A program made the position numbers and the translations under genes. A stretch of 64,000 nucleotides of DNA from JAHJDS01 sp964569795 (GTDB lineage: Bacteria; Desulfobacterota; Desulfarculia; Desulfarculales; JAHJDS01), in NCBI GenBank assembly GCA_964569795.1, contig CAZMVB010000004.1, positions 1-64,000 on the forward strand, read 5' to 3'. The notes beneath the pieces are model-generated. The model ran no database searches and was not told where the DNA came from. It worked only from the letters and a program-made list of their open reading frames with translations. Every line of letters starts with the position of its first letter. Position 1 is the stretch's first letter. Shown in pieces: positions 33,796-40,457 of the stretch.

Positions 33796-34560
33796 ATGGC
33801 CTATGAACTGATCGAATTCGACCTGAAAGGTGGCGTGGCGACGATCACCCTCAACCGCGAGCCCCTCAACTGGCTCAACATCGCCATGATGGAGGAGATC
33901 AACCACGCCCTGGACTCGCTCAAGGACCAGGTGATCAAGGTCCTGGTTTTCAAGGCCAAGGGCAAGGCCTTTTCCGTGGGCGTCGAGGTGGCCGAGCACA
34001 TGGGCGGGCTGGCCGAGAAGATGATCGAGGTCTTTCACGGCATGTTCCGCCGGATGGACGACCTGGGGGTCCTGTCCATCGCCGTGGTGGGCGGTCAGGC
34101 CCTGGGCGGCGGCTGCGAGCTGGCGGCCTACTGCGACCTGGTCGTGGCCAGCGAGAAGGCCAAGTTCGGCCAGCCCGAGATCCAGGTCGGCGTGTTCCCG
34201 CCCATCGCCGCCCTGGCCTTTCCGCGGATGATTGGTCTCAAGAAATCATTAGAACTGATTCTCGGCGGCGGAATCGTCACGGCCCAAGAAGCCAAGGACC
34301 TCGGCTTGATAAATATAGTCGTCCCGCCCGAGGAACTTGACGAGGCAGCCGGAAAGTTCATCGGCCAATTTACGAAACTGTCGGCGCCGGTGCTCAAGTA
34401 CACCCGCAAGGCCGTGTTCAAGGGGCTGCTGGACGACCGGGACAAGGCCCTCGAAAAGATCGAGAAGATCTATCTGGACAAGCTGATGAAGACGGCCGAC
34501 GCCCAGGAGGGCCTGCAGGCCTTCTTGGACAAGCGCAAGCCCGAGTGGACGGATAAATAG
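33796..34560 (+). CDS. bamR: Cyclohexa-1,5-diene-1-carbonyl-CoA hydratase
   Basis: Crotonase-family hydratase adding water to the dienoyl-CoA product of benzoyl-CoA reductase, the step before bamQ. Visible features are ITLNREPLNWLNIAMM, AFSVGVEVAEHMG near residue 60, and GQALGGGCELAAYCD near the oxyanion region. The 254-residue length fits Dch/BamR. The ATG at 33796 is chosen because GGGAG lies just upstream; an ATG at 33784 would add four residues. A generic enoyl-CoA hydratase is the alternative, but the neighbours argue for the ring pathway. Confidence 0.88.
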   Translation: MAYELIEFDLKGGVATITLNREPLNWLNIAMMEEINHALDSLKDQVIKVLVFKAKGKAFSVGVEVAEHMGGLAEKMIEVFHGMFRRMDDLGVLSIAVVGGQALGGGCELAAYCDLVVASEKAKFGQPEIQVGVFPPIAALAFPRMIGLKKSLELILGGGIVTAQEAKDLGLINIVVPPEELDEAAGKFIGQFTKLSAPVLKYTRKAVFKGLLDDRDKALEKIEKIYLDKLMKTADAQEGLQAFLDKRKPEWTDK

Positions 34561-34592
34561 CCGGCCGCTCCGCCTCGACGGAACGAGCATCA

Positions 34593-34622
34593 GGGGACGA
34601 CCGACCACGGTCGTCCCCTTTT
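34593..34622 (+). terminator. Terminator after bamR
   Basis: A ten-base perfect stem (GGGGACGACC with GGTCGTCCCC) with a six-base loop is followed by four T residues. Confidence 0.8.
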
Positions 34623-34648
34623 CAATATTCAGCCGACGACCGCCTGAA

Positions 34649-35563
34649 TCAGCCGAGGTCGATCATCTGCCCGTCAAAGGCGACCCGGACGCGGTAGGGC
34701 AGTCCCCGGGCGGCGACAAAGACCTCGACCGCCCGCTGCCACTCGTCCTGCAGTCTGGGCACGGGATAAGGCGCCCCGGTCTTTGGGTCCCGCAGGGGAT
34801 CGGCCGGGGTCCTCTTCTTCATGAACCGGGCGACCTCGGTCTCGTCGGCCGGGTCGGCCACCCCGACGTGGACCAGGTAGGTCGTCCCCCGGGGCTCGAA
34901 CCTGGCGAGCCAGTCCAGGGCCCTCTGAAAGCTCATGTGGTGGGGCCGGTTGTCCTCGGGTTCGTTGAAGAAGTTGGCCTGGTGCAGCAGGCAGTCGGCC
35001 CCCCGGGCCTGGTCCGGAAAGGGCTCCTTGACCTCGAGGAAATCTCCGGTATAGACCACCTTTTTCCCTTCGGCCTCGATAATGAACCCGGCCGCGTCCG
35101 GGGCCGAGGGTCCGTGGTTGACGGCAAAGGGGGTGACGCTCAGGCCCCCCAGATCCATTGTCCGCCCGGCCTCGACCTCGTGCCGCTCGATGACCCGCCC
35201 GACCAGATAGCCGAATCTCTCGGCGATCCCCTGCCACGTCCCGGGCGTGGCCACCAGGGGGATCGGCCGCCAATCCTCCCGGGGCACCTGCCGGGCATAG
35301 GCCCACAGCTCGTCCAGACCGAGGAAGTGATCGGCGTGGGCGTGGCTGACGGCGATGGCGTCCGGCCGGGGCAGGCCCAGGTGCCTCATCTGGAGGGCCA
35401 GGTCGGGCCCGGGATCGACCAGCAGCGACGTTCGGGCGTCGATGAAGAACGAGGTCCGCAGCCTCGATTCTCCCCGGTAGCTCAGCGCCCGGCAGGCCTG
35501 GCAGGCGCAGTCGTGCTCGGGGCAGCCCCAGGCCGCGCCCGTGCCCAGAAAGATTATTTTCAC
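34649..35563 (-). CDS. PhnP-like metallo-beta-lactamase-fold phosphodiesterase
   Basis: Metal-dependent hydrolase of the PhnP/RNase Z-like group. The zinc-ligand motif SHAHADH lies near residue 78 and FAVNHGPSAP, YTGDF further on. The N-terminal cysteines (GCPEHDCACQACR) match the extra structural zinc site of PhnP. No phosphonate genes are nearby, so the substrate may be another cyclic phosphodiester. The GTG start forms a GTGA overlap with the M20 gene stop and gives 304 residues. It is the last gene of a leftward operon from dusB. Confidence 0.85.
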   Translation of the reverse strand: MKIIFLGTGAAWGCPEHDCACQACRALSYRGESRLRTSFFIDARTSLLVDPGPDLALQMRHLGLPRPDAIAVSHAHADHFLGLDELWAYARQVPREDWRPIPLVATPGTWQGIAERFGYLVGRVIERHEVEAGRTMDLGGLSVTPFAVNHGPSAPDAAGFIIEAEGKKVVYTGDFLEVKEPFPDQARGADCLLHQANFFNEPEDNRPHHMSFQRALDWLARFEPRGTTYLVHVGVADPADETEVARFMKKRTPADPLRDPKTGAPYPVPRLQDEWQRAVEVFVAARGLPYRVRVAFDGQMIDLG

Positions 35564-36795
35564 TGTTGTTCCTCGAACAGGATGTGAGCCAAGACCTTGG
35601 CGTCGTCGATCAGGTTGGACAGGCGGCAGAACTCGTCGGGCATGTGGGCGGTGTGGGGCCCGGTGCCCCAGACGGCCACCGGCAGGCCCCGCTTCCGGAA
35701 GAAGGCGGCCACGGTCCCGCCGCCGATGCCGATCGGTCTGGGGTCCTGATGGCGCAGGGCCTTGATGGCCCGGGTCAGGGCCTGGACCACCGGGGCGTCG
35801 GCCGGCGTGGGCGGCGGGGCCACCACCCTCTGGACGATCTCGACCTCGATCTGGGTCTGGGTCTGGATCTCGACGTCCCCGGCTATCAGCCGGGCCGTCT
35901 CGACCACGGCCTCGGGATCGTAGAGCGGCAGGATCCGGGCGTCCAGATAAAACACGTCCCGGCCGGGCACGGTGTTGATGTTCTCGACGTTGGGCTCCTT
36001 TTTGGTGCACTCGAAGGTCGAGGCCGGGTGATCGTACAGCGGGTCCTCGGCGTCATAGGCCCGTTTCAGCTCGTCCAGGGCGACGATCAGCCGGGCCGCG
36101 GCGTACAGCGAGTTGCAGCCCAGGTGGGGCATCGAGCCGTGGCACTGCTTGCCCTCGATGGTGAACTTCAGCCAGAGCAGGGACTTCTCGGCGACCTCGA
36201 TGGCCAGGCCGTCCGGGGTCCAGAAGTCGGGGATGACGATCAGGTCCTCGGGGGAAAACAGGTCGGGCCGGCTGGCGACGACGTAATCCAGGCCGTACTT
36301 GGAGCCGGTCTCCTCGTCGGCCACGGCCAGGAGGCCCAGGGTCATCTCCGGGGTGAGGCCCCGGTCGTTAACGGCGCTGATCACGGCCAGGGCCGAGCAC
36401 AGGGCCTGGTGGTCGTCCAGGGTGCCCCGGCCGAAGAGCCGGTCTCTCTTGACGCGCAACTCGTAGGGGTCGCCCCCCCATTTCTCCCGGTCGCCGGGCG
36501 GGACGACGTCGGTGTGCCCGATGACCCACAGGGTTCGGTCGGTTTTTCCGGGCAGGCGGGCGATCAGATTCGGCCTGAGGCCTCCGGGCACCCGGTCATC
36601 CGGGGCGTCGAGGCGTTCGACCGCCAGGCCCATCCCGGTCAGCCACCCCTCGATGACGGCGGCCTTGGCCGCCTCGCCGTCGCCGCCGTTGTCCGGCCCC
36701 AGGGCGACCGCGGCCACCAGGGCCCGCTGCCAGTCGATGATCCGGTCCCGGCCCTGGTCCAGGGCCTCGAGCGCGCTCGCCAGGCTCGGATTCAT
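35560..36795 (-). CDS. M20-family metallopeptidase/deacylase
   Basis: Di-zinc amidohydrolase of the ArgE/DapE/carboxypeptidase G2 superfamily. Ligand motifs are IGHTDVVPPG near residue 90, DEETGSKYG near 155 and GPHTAHMPDE near the C-terminus, with a dimerisation insert in the middle. The length is 411 residues from an ATG one base after the stop of the preceding hydrolase gene. The physiological substrate (dipeptide or acyl-amino acid) is not predictable. Arg or Dap pathway neighbours are absent. Confidence 0.87.
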   Translation of the reverse strand: MNPSLASALEALDQGRDRIIDWQRALVAAVALGPDNGGDGEAAKAAVIEGWLTGMGLAVERLDAPDDRVPGGLRPNLIARLPGKTDRTLWVIGHTDVVPPGDREKWGGDPYELRVKRDRLFGRGTLDDHQALCSALAVISAVNDRGLTPEMTLGLLAVADEETGSKYGLDYVVASRPDLFSPEDLIVIPDFWTPDGLAIEVAEKSLLWLKFTIEGKQCHGSMPHLGCNSLYAAARLIVALDELKRAYDAEDPLYDHPASTFECTKKEPNVENINTVPGRDVFYLDARILPLYDPEAVVETARLIAGDVEIQTQTQIEVEIVQRVVAPPPTPADAPVVQALTRAIKALRHQDPRPIGIGGGTVAAFFRKRGLPVAVWGTGPHTAHMPDEFCRLSNLIDDAKVLAHILFEEQQ

Positions 36796-36796
36796 G

Positions 36797-37558
36797 TCAC
36801 CTCCGCTCGGGCCCGGCGCCGCCCAGAAACCGGAAGACGGTCTCGACATAGGTCTGGCGGCTGTCCGTCTCCAGGGCGTCGATATGCCCCACGCCGGGCA
36901 GGATCAGAATGGCCTTGGGTTCGGCCGCGGCGGTGTGCATCTGCCGGGAATGATCCACGGGCACGACCATGTCGTCAAGGCCGTGGATGAACAGCTTGGG
37001 CGTGCTCGACCGGGACAGGGGCTCGACGGTCGGCCGGTGGGGGACGGTGCACTCGACCTCGGGAAAGGCCTGGGTGAACAGGTCGAAGAACGAGGTCAGC
37101 CCGGCCTCGAGGATGGCCCCGGCCAGGGCGGGAAATTCGGGCAACTGGTGGGCCAGGCAAAAGGCGCCCATGCTCTGTCCGAAACCGAAGACCCGCTCCC
37201 CGTCCACCTGGGAGAGATTGAACACCGCCTCGAGCGCGGTTTTACCGTCGGCGATGATGCCGTCGATGCTCGGCTCGCCGGACGAGGCCCCGTAGCCGCG
37301 GTAATCAAAGGTGATGAGCCGAAACCCGGCCTGGGCCAGGAAGTAGGCGCCAAAGGCGTGGGCGGTCATGTTCTGGGCGTTGCCGTGGAAATGGACCACG
37401 GTTTTGCCCAGGGCCGGCTCCTGGGGGTGGATGTGCCAGGCCGAGAGTCGATGACCCTCGGGGGCGCTCCAGAACAGTTCCTCGGCGAAGAGTCCCAGAT
37501 CCCGGGGATCGGAGTACTTCACCGCATCCGGATAAAAACAGGCCTCCTCGGTGATCAT
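36797..37558 (-). CDS. Alpha/beta hydrolase
   Basis: Cytoplasmic serine hydrolase with nucleophile elbow GQSMG near residue 125, oxyanion region HFHGNAQNM near 56, FDYRGYGASSG, a late Asp in HGLDDMVVP and a catalytic His in GVGHID. It resembles the BEM46/YqiA-like "alarmone or lysophospholipase" annotations. The length is 253 residues. The neighbouring YkgJ-like gene is upstream and the M20 gene follows immediately. Confidence 0.82.
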   Translation of the reverse strand: MITEEACFYPDAVKYSDPRDLGLFAEELFWSAPEGHRLSAWHIHPQEPALGKTVVHFHGNAQNMTAHAFGAYFLAQAGFRLITFDYRGYGASSGEPSIDGIIADGKTALEAVFNLSQVDGERVFGFGQSMGAFCLAHQLPEFPALAGAILEAGLTSFFDLFTQAFPEVECTVPHRPTVEPLSRSSTPKLFIHGLDDMVVPVDHSRQMHTAAAEPKAILILPGVGHIDALETDSRQTYVETVFRFLGGAGPERR

Positions 37559-37582
37559 GGATTCTCCCCCACCCGGTAAGAG

Positions 37583-37870
37583 TCAGTCTTGCGGCGCCCC
37601 CCGGCGCCGGCGCATGAAGACCACGTAGCCGCAGTCCTCGGGCAGCCATTTCAGTTCGGCCACGGTCTCGGGCGTGACCGGCAGGCAATCCGCACAGGCC
37701 TCGAACCGGTGCTCGTAGATCCGGCACAGGCGGGTCCGTGTGTCCAGGAACCGGCACGGGGTCTCGGTGTGCTCGATGAAGCCGTCCTCATGCTCGATCT
37801 TCTCGTAGCAGCACCCCCCGCAGCGGCGGCAGAGGCCTTCCCATTCCTGATCGGTGACGAACTCAGCCAT
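37583..37870 (-). CDS. YkgJ-family cysteine-cluster protein
   Basis: A 95-residue protein with the Fe/Zn-chelating YkgJ motif: CRRCGGCC (residues 14-21), PCRFLD near 38, and CRIYEHRFEACADC. The cysteine spacing is that of the putative zinc- or iron-chelating domain family. Function is unknown. It lies five bases after dusB and is translated from the same message. Confidence 0.82.
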   Translation of the reverse strand: MAEFVTDQEWEGLCRRCGGCCYEKIEHEDGFIEHTETPCRFLDTRTRLCRIYEHRFEACADCLPVTPETVAELKWLPEDCGYVVFMRRRRGAPQD

Positions 37871-37875
37871 GTGTT

Positions 37876-38919
37876 TCACGTCCCCGGCGGGGCGGACAGG
37901 ACCTCGACCGTCCCCGTCCCAAGAGCGGCGGTCGAACCCGGGGCCGGGGCGTCCCTGGACCCTTCGGCGAAAAAGCGGCGCGTGGCCTCGAGGGTCAGCT
38001 CCAGGGAGACCGACGAGTTGATCACCGCCCGGAAGGCCGCCGCGCCGGGCAGGCCCTTGGCGTACCAGCCCAGGACCGCCCGGAGCATGAACACCGCCCG
38101 CCGGGGACCGACCGCCTCGGCCAGGAGTCGGGCGTGGGTCAGGGCCGTCTCGAGGCGCTGCCTCGGACTGACGGGCTCGGGCTGTCGCCCGGCCAGTCGG
38201 GCGGCGGCCCGGCCAAAGATCCAGGGATCGCCCCGGGCGGCCCGGCCGATCATCACCGCGTCGCACCCGGTTTGCCTGATCAGGTCCACGGCGTCTGAGC
38301 CGGAGCGGACGTCGCCGTTGCCCACCACCGGCACTCTCAGGGCCGCCTTGACCGCGGCGATGATCTCCCAGTCGGCCCGGCCGGCAAAGCCCTGCCTGGC
38401 GCACCGGCCGTGGACGATGACCGCGTCGGCCCCCTCGTCCTGGGCGATCCGGCCGATCCGGGGGGCGTTCAGGGTGGCGTGGTCCCAGCCCGAGCGGAGC
38501 TTGACGGTCAGGGGCAGGTCGGTGTTTCGGCGGACGGCGGCGATCACCTTCCCGGCCAGAATCGGTTCTTTCATCAGGGCCGCCCCGGCCCCGGACCGAA
38601 CCACCTTGCGCACCGGGCAGCCCAGATTGACGTCCAGACAGGCGGCCAGGCCCTGGCCGGTGACGATCCGGGCCGCCTCACCCATGGACTCGGGCGAGGC
38701 GCCGAAGAGCTGGATCACCAGGGGCGCCTCGCCGGGCAGCCCGGTCAGGAAGCGGAGTCCCTTGCGGTCGCCCCGGATCAGCCCCTCGGCGCTGACCATC
38801 TCCGAGTAACACAAGGGCGCCCCCGATCGGGCGCATATCAGCCGGAAGGGGGGATTGGTCACCCCGGCCATGGGGGCCAGCATCAGTGGCGGCGAGATTG
38901 GCAATCGACCCAATATCAT
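37876..38919 (-). CDS. dusB: tRNA-dihydrouridine synthase
   Basis: FMN-dependent reduction of uridines in tRNA D-loops. The TIM-barrel enzyme shows APMAGVTNPPFR at the N-terminus, the catalytic-Cys block DVNLGCPVRKV near residue 98, and the conserved VHGR and GNGDV motifs, followed by a helical C-terminal domain. The length of 347 residues fits DusB. It is the first gene of a leftward operon and diverges from the tRNA-Sec gene. Confidence 0.92.
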   Translation of the reverse strand: MILGRLPISPPLMLAPMAGVTNPPFRLICARSGAPLCYSEMVSAEGLIRGDRKGLRFLTGLPGEAPLVIQLFGASPESMGEAARIVTGQGLAACLDVNLGCPVRKVVRSGAGAALMKEPILAGKVIAAVRRNTDLPLTVKLRSGWDHATLNAPRIGRIAQDEGADAVIVHGRCARQGFAGRADWEIIAAVKAALRVPVVGNGDVRSGSDAVDLIRQTGCDAVMIGRAARGDPWIFGRAAARLAGRQPEPVSPRQRLETALTHARLLAEAVGPRRAVFMLRAVLGWYAKGLPGAAAFRAVINSSVSLELTLEATRRFFAEGSRDAPAPGSTAALGTGTVEVLSAPPGT

Positions 38920-38926
38920 GTAGCAT

Positions 38927-38955
38927 CTTATACCGATTCAGGCCTACCTTGGCAA
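38927..38955 (-). promoter_or_regulatory. Promoter of the dusB operon
   Basis: On the minus strand, TTGCCA (38955-38950) and TATAAG (38932-38927) are 17 bases apart. Initiation would fall only a few bases from the dusB ATG. Confidence 0.6.
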
Positions 38956-38961
38956 GCCGCC

Positions 38962-38990
38962 TTGACGGCGCGGGCCGGTTTTGGTATGGA
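38962..38990 (+). promoter_or_regulatory. Promoter of the tRNA-Sec gene
   Basis: TTGACG and TATGGA are 17 bases apart, with the tRNA 5' end eight bases after the -10. It is back to back with the dusB promoter. Confidence 0.75.
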
Positions 38991-38997
38991 CCAACAT

Positions 38998-39095
38998 GGA
39001 AGTGGATAGGGCGCTGGTGGCCCTCCCGGACTTCAAATCCGGTGTGCCGTCTGAGCAAGGCGGCAGGTGGGTTCGATTCCCATGCACTTCCGCCA
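38998..39095 (+). tRNA. selC: tRNA-Sec (anticodon TCA), selenocysteine
   Basis: A 98-base tRNA with the UGA-reading anticodon TCA in GGACTTCAAATCC, which matches the bacterial selenocysteine tRNA. It has the long acceptor arm (GGAAGTG with CACTTCC), a long D stem (AGGGC/GCCCT), an extended variable arm (TGTGCCGTCTGAGCAAGGCGGC region) and an encoded CCA. It shows that this organism inserts selenocysteine. selA, selB and selD are not in the window. Confidence 0.95.
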
Positions 39096-39133
39096 TAAAC
39101 AAACAGCACCTTGACGACCTATGGCGGTGCACC

Positions 39134-39171
39134 GGACAGGGGGTTGAACAATTGAGTTCAGCCCCCTGTTC
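39134..39171. other. Long hairpin downstream of tRNA-Sec
   Basis: A 16-base-pair stem (GGACAGGGGGTTGAAC with GTTCAGCCCCCTGTTC, two G-T pairs) encloses the loop AATTGA. There is no T-tract, so it is not a classic terminator. It lies 38 bases past the tRNA CCA and could be a processing or stability element, or a remnant of a mobile sequence. Confidence 0.7.
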
Positions 39172-39276
39172 AGTTTCCTGAGCCATTCTCGACTTGCGAC
39201 CCGCGGGGTCAGGGGCTAAAATGAACCGACGCCGGTCAGGCGGGTTTCAGCCAACTCCTTCAACTCGGGAAAGATC

Positions 39277-39990
39277 GTGGCCTCTCCGATTCAGAACAAC
39301 GGCGACTATTTCCTGACCTTCTTCAACGCCATTCCGGCCCCAGCCTTCACCGTCAACGAGGCCGTTCGGATCCAGAACTGCAATCGAGTCGCCTGGAATT
39401 TGTTCGGCCCCTTTGACTCGGTCGTCCTGGACAGGCGCGGCGGCGAGGTCCTCCACTGCGTCCATGCGACCGAGACACCGGAGGGGTGCGGCCACTCCCC
39501 CGACTGCGGCAAGTGCGTCATCCGGAACTCGGTGACCGAGGCGATGCAGGGAAGCAACGTCTTTCGACAGCCGACCTCGGTCGATCTGATCGACGGCCAG
39601 GTGGTCATCGAGCGGGACCTGCTGGTCACGGCCTCGCCGTTTCAGTTCCATGGCCGGGGTCATGTCCTGTTGGTCCTGGAAGATGTCACCGAACAAAAGC
39701 GGGCCGAAGAGATAAGGCTGGACTGGCAACGACTGTGGGGCGTGATCGAGACGGTCGGCGCCGAGGCCGAGGGACTCAATCAACCCCTGCAGACGCTGGC
39801 CGAAACGGTCCAATATCTCCGAGGATTGGACGTGCCTGACGATTCCTTTCGCGAGCGTATCGCCGGTCTGGATGAGGCCCTTCAGCGGAGCCTGACGATT
39901 GTCCGGAACATCCAACGGCTGACCCGACTGGAACCCAGGCCCAATATCGGCGTTTCGACCATTATCGACCTGGACAAGTCCTCGGAATAG
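39277..39990 (+). CDS. PAS-domain protein with a degenerate histidine-kinase helix
   Basis: A 237-residue soluble protein with an N-terminal PAS fold (about residues 8-140, ending LLVLEDVTEQ). The PAS domain carries four cysteines, C61, C71, C77 and C80 (HCVHAT, GCGHSPDCGKC), a pattern that may bind a metal or cluster. After it comes a helical segment resembling a HisKA dimerisation helix (AEGLNQPLQTLAE, residues 164-176), but the phosphoacceptor His is replaced by Glu165, and no ATPase domain follows. It ends at residue 237 with a normal stop. It may be a regulatory partner or a decayed kinase. The GTG start has GGGA upstream. Confidence 0.75.
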   Translation: MASPIQNNGDYFLTFFNAIPAPAFTVNEAVRIQNCNRVAWNLFGPFDSVVLDRRGGEVLHCVHATETPEGCGHSPDCGKCVIRNSVTEAMQGSNVFRQPTSVDLIDGQVVIERDLLVTASPFQFHGRGHVLLVLEDVTEQKRAEEIRLDWQRLWGVIETVGAEAEGLNQPLQTLAETVQYLRGLDVPDDSFRERIAGLDEALQRSLTIVRNIQRLTRLEPRPNIGVSTIIDLDKSSE

Positions 39991-40057
39991 ACCCGGCCCG
40001 GGTCGATCCTTGATTGGAACCGGGCCCGATCAGGGCCTTGACGCCGTTGAGGGAGGC

Positions 40058-40420
40058 ATGGAGACCGATTATCGTCCCTGGGGTTACTACTCGGTCCTGG
40101 CGGATGAGCTGGATCACAAGGTCAAACGGATCGTGGTCTATCCGGGGCAGCGGTTCAGCCTCCAGCGACATGCGCGGCGCGACGAGCACTGGTACTTCAT
40201 CACCGGGCAGGGACTGGCCGTATCGGGCGACCGGGAGGTGCCGATCAAGGCCGGCTCGGCCCTGGACGTCCCCCGGACCACCGTCCATCGCCTGACCAAC
40301 ACCGGCCCCCGGGACCTGGTCTTCATCGAGATCCAGACCGGGGACTATTTCGGTGAAGATGATATCGAGCGCCTCGAGGACGACTATGGCCGCGATTTAT
40401 CCCGGGCCGGCGGGGTGTGA
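40058..40420 (+). CDS. Mannose-6-phosphate isomerase-type cupin protein
   Basis: A 120-residue single cupin resembling the C-terminal domain of bifunctional mannose-1-phosphate guanylyltransferase/mannose-6-phosphate isomerase. RPWGYY at the start, PGQRFSLQRHARRDEHWYFITGQG and VPRTTVHRLTN provide the metal-binding His and Glu residues. The ATG is preceded by GAGGGAGG. Stand-alone cupins of this kind are common; isomerase activity is likely but not proven. It is separate from any GDP-mannose genes here. Confidence 0.8.
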   Translation: METDYRPWGYYSVLADELDHKVKRIVVYPGQRFSLQRHARRDEHWYFITGQGLAVSGDREVPIKAGSALDVPRTTVHRLTNTGPRDLVFIEIQTGDYFGEDDIERLEDDYGRDLSRAGGV

Positions 40421-40457
40421 TCAGTAACGATTCAGCCCGGGCCCGCCGGATGCCCCC

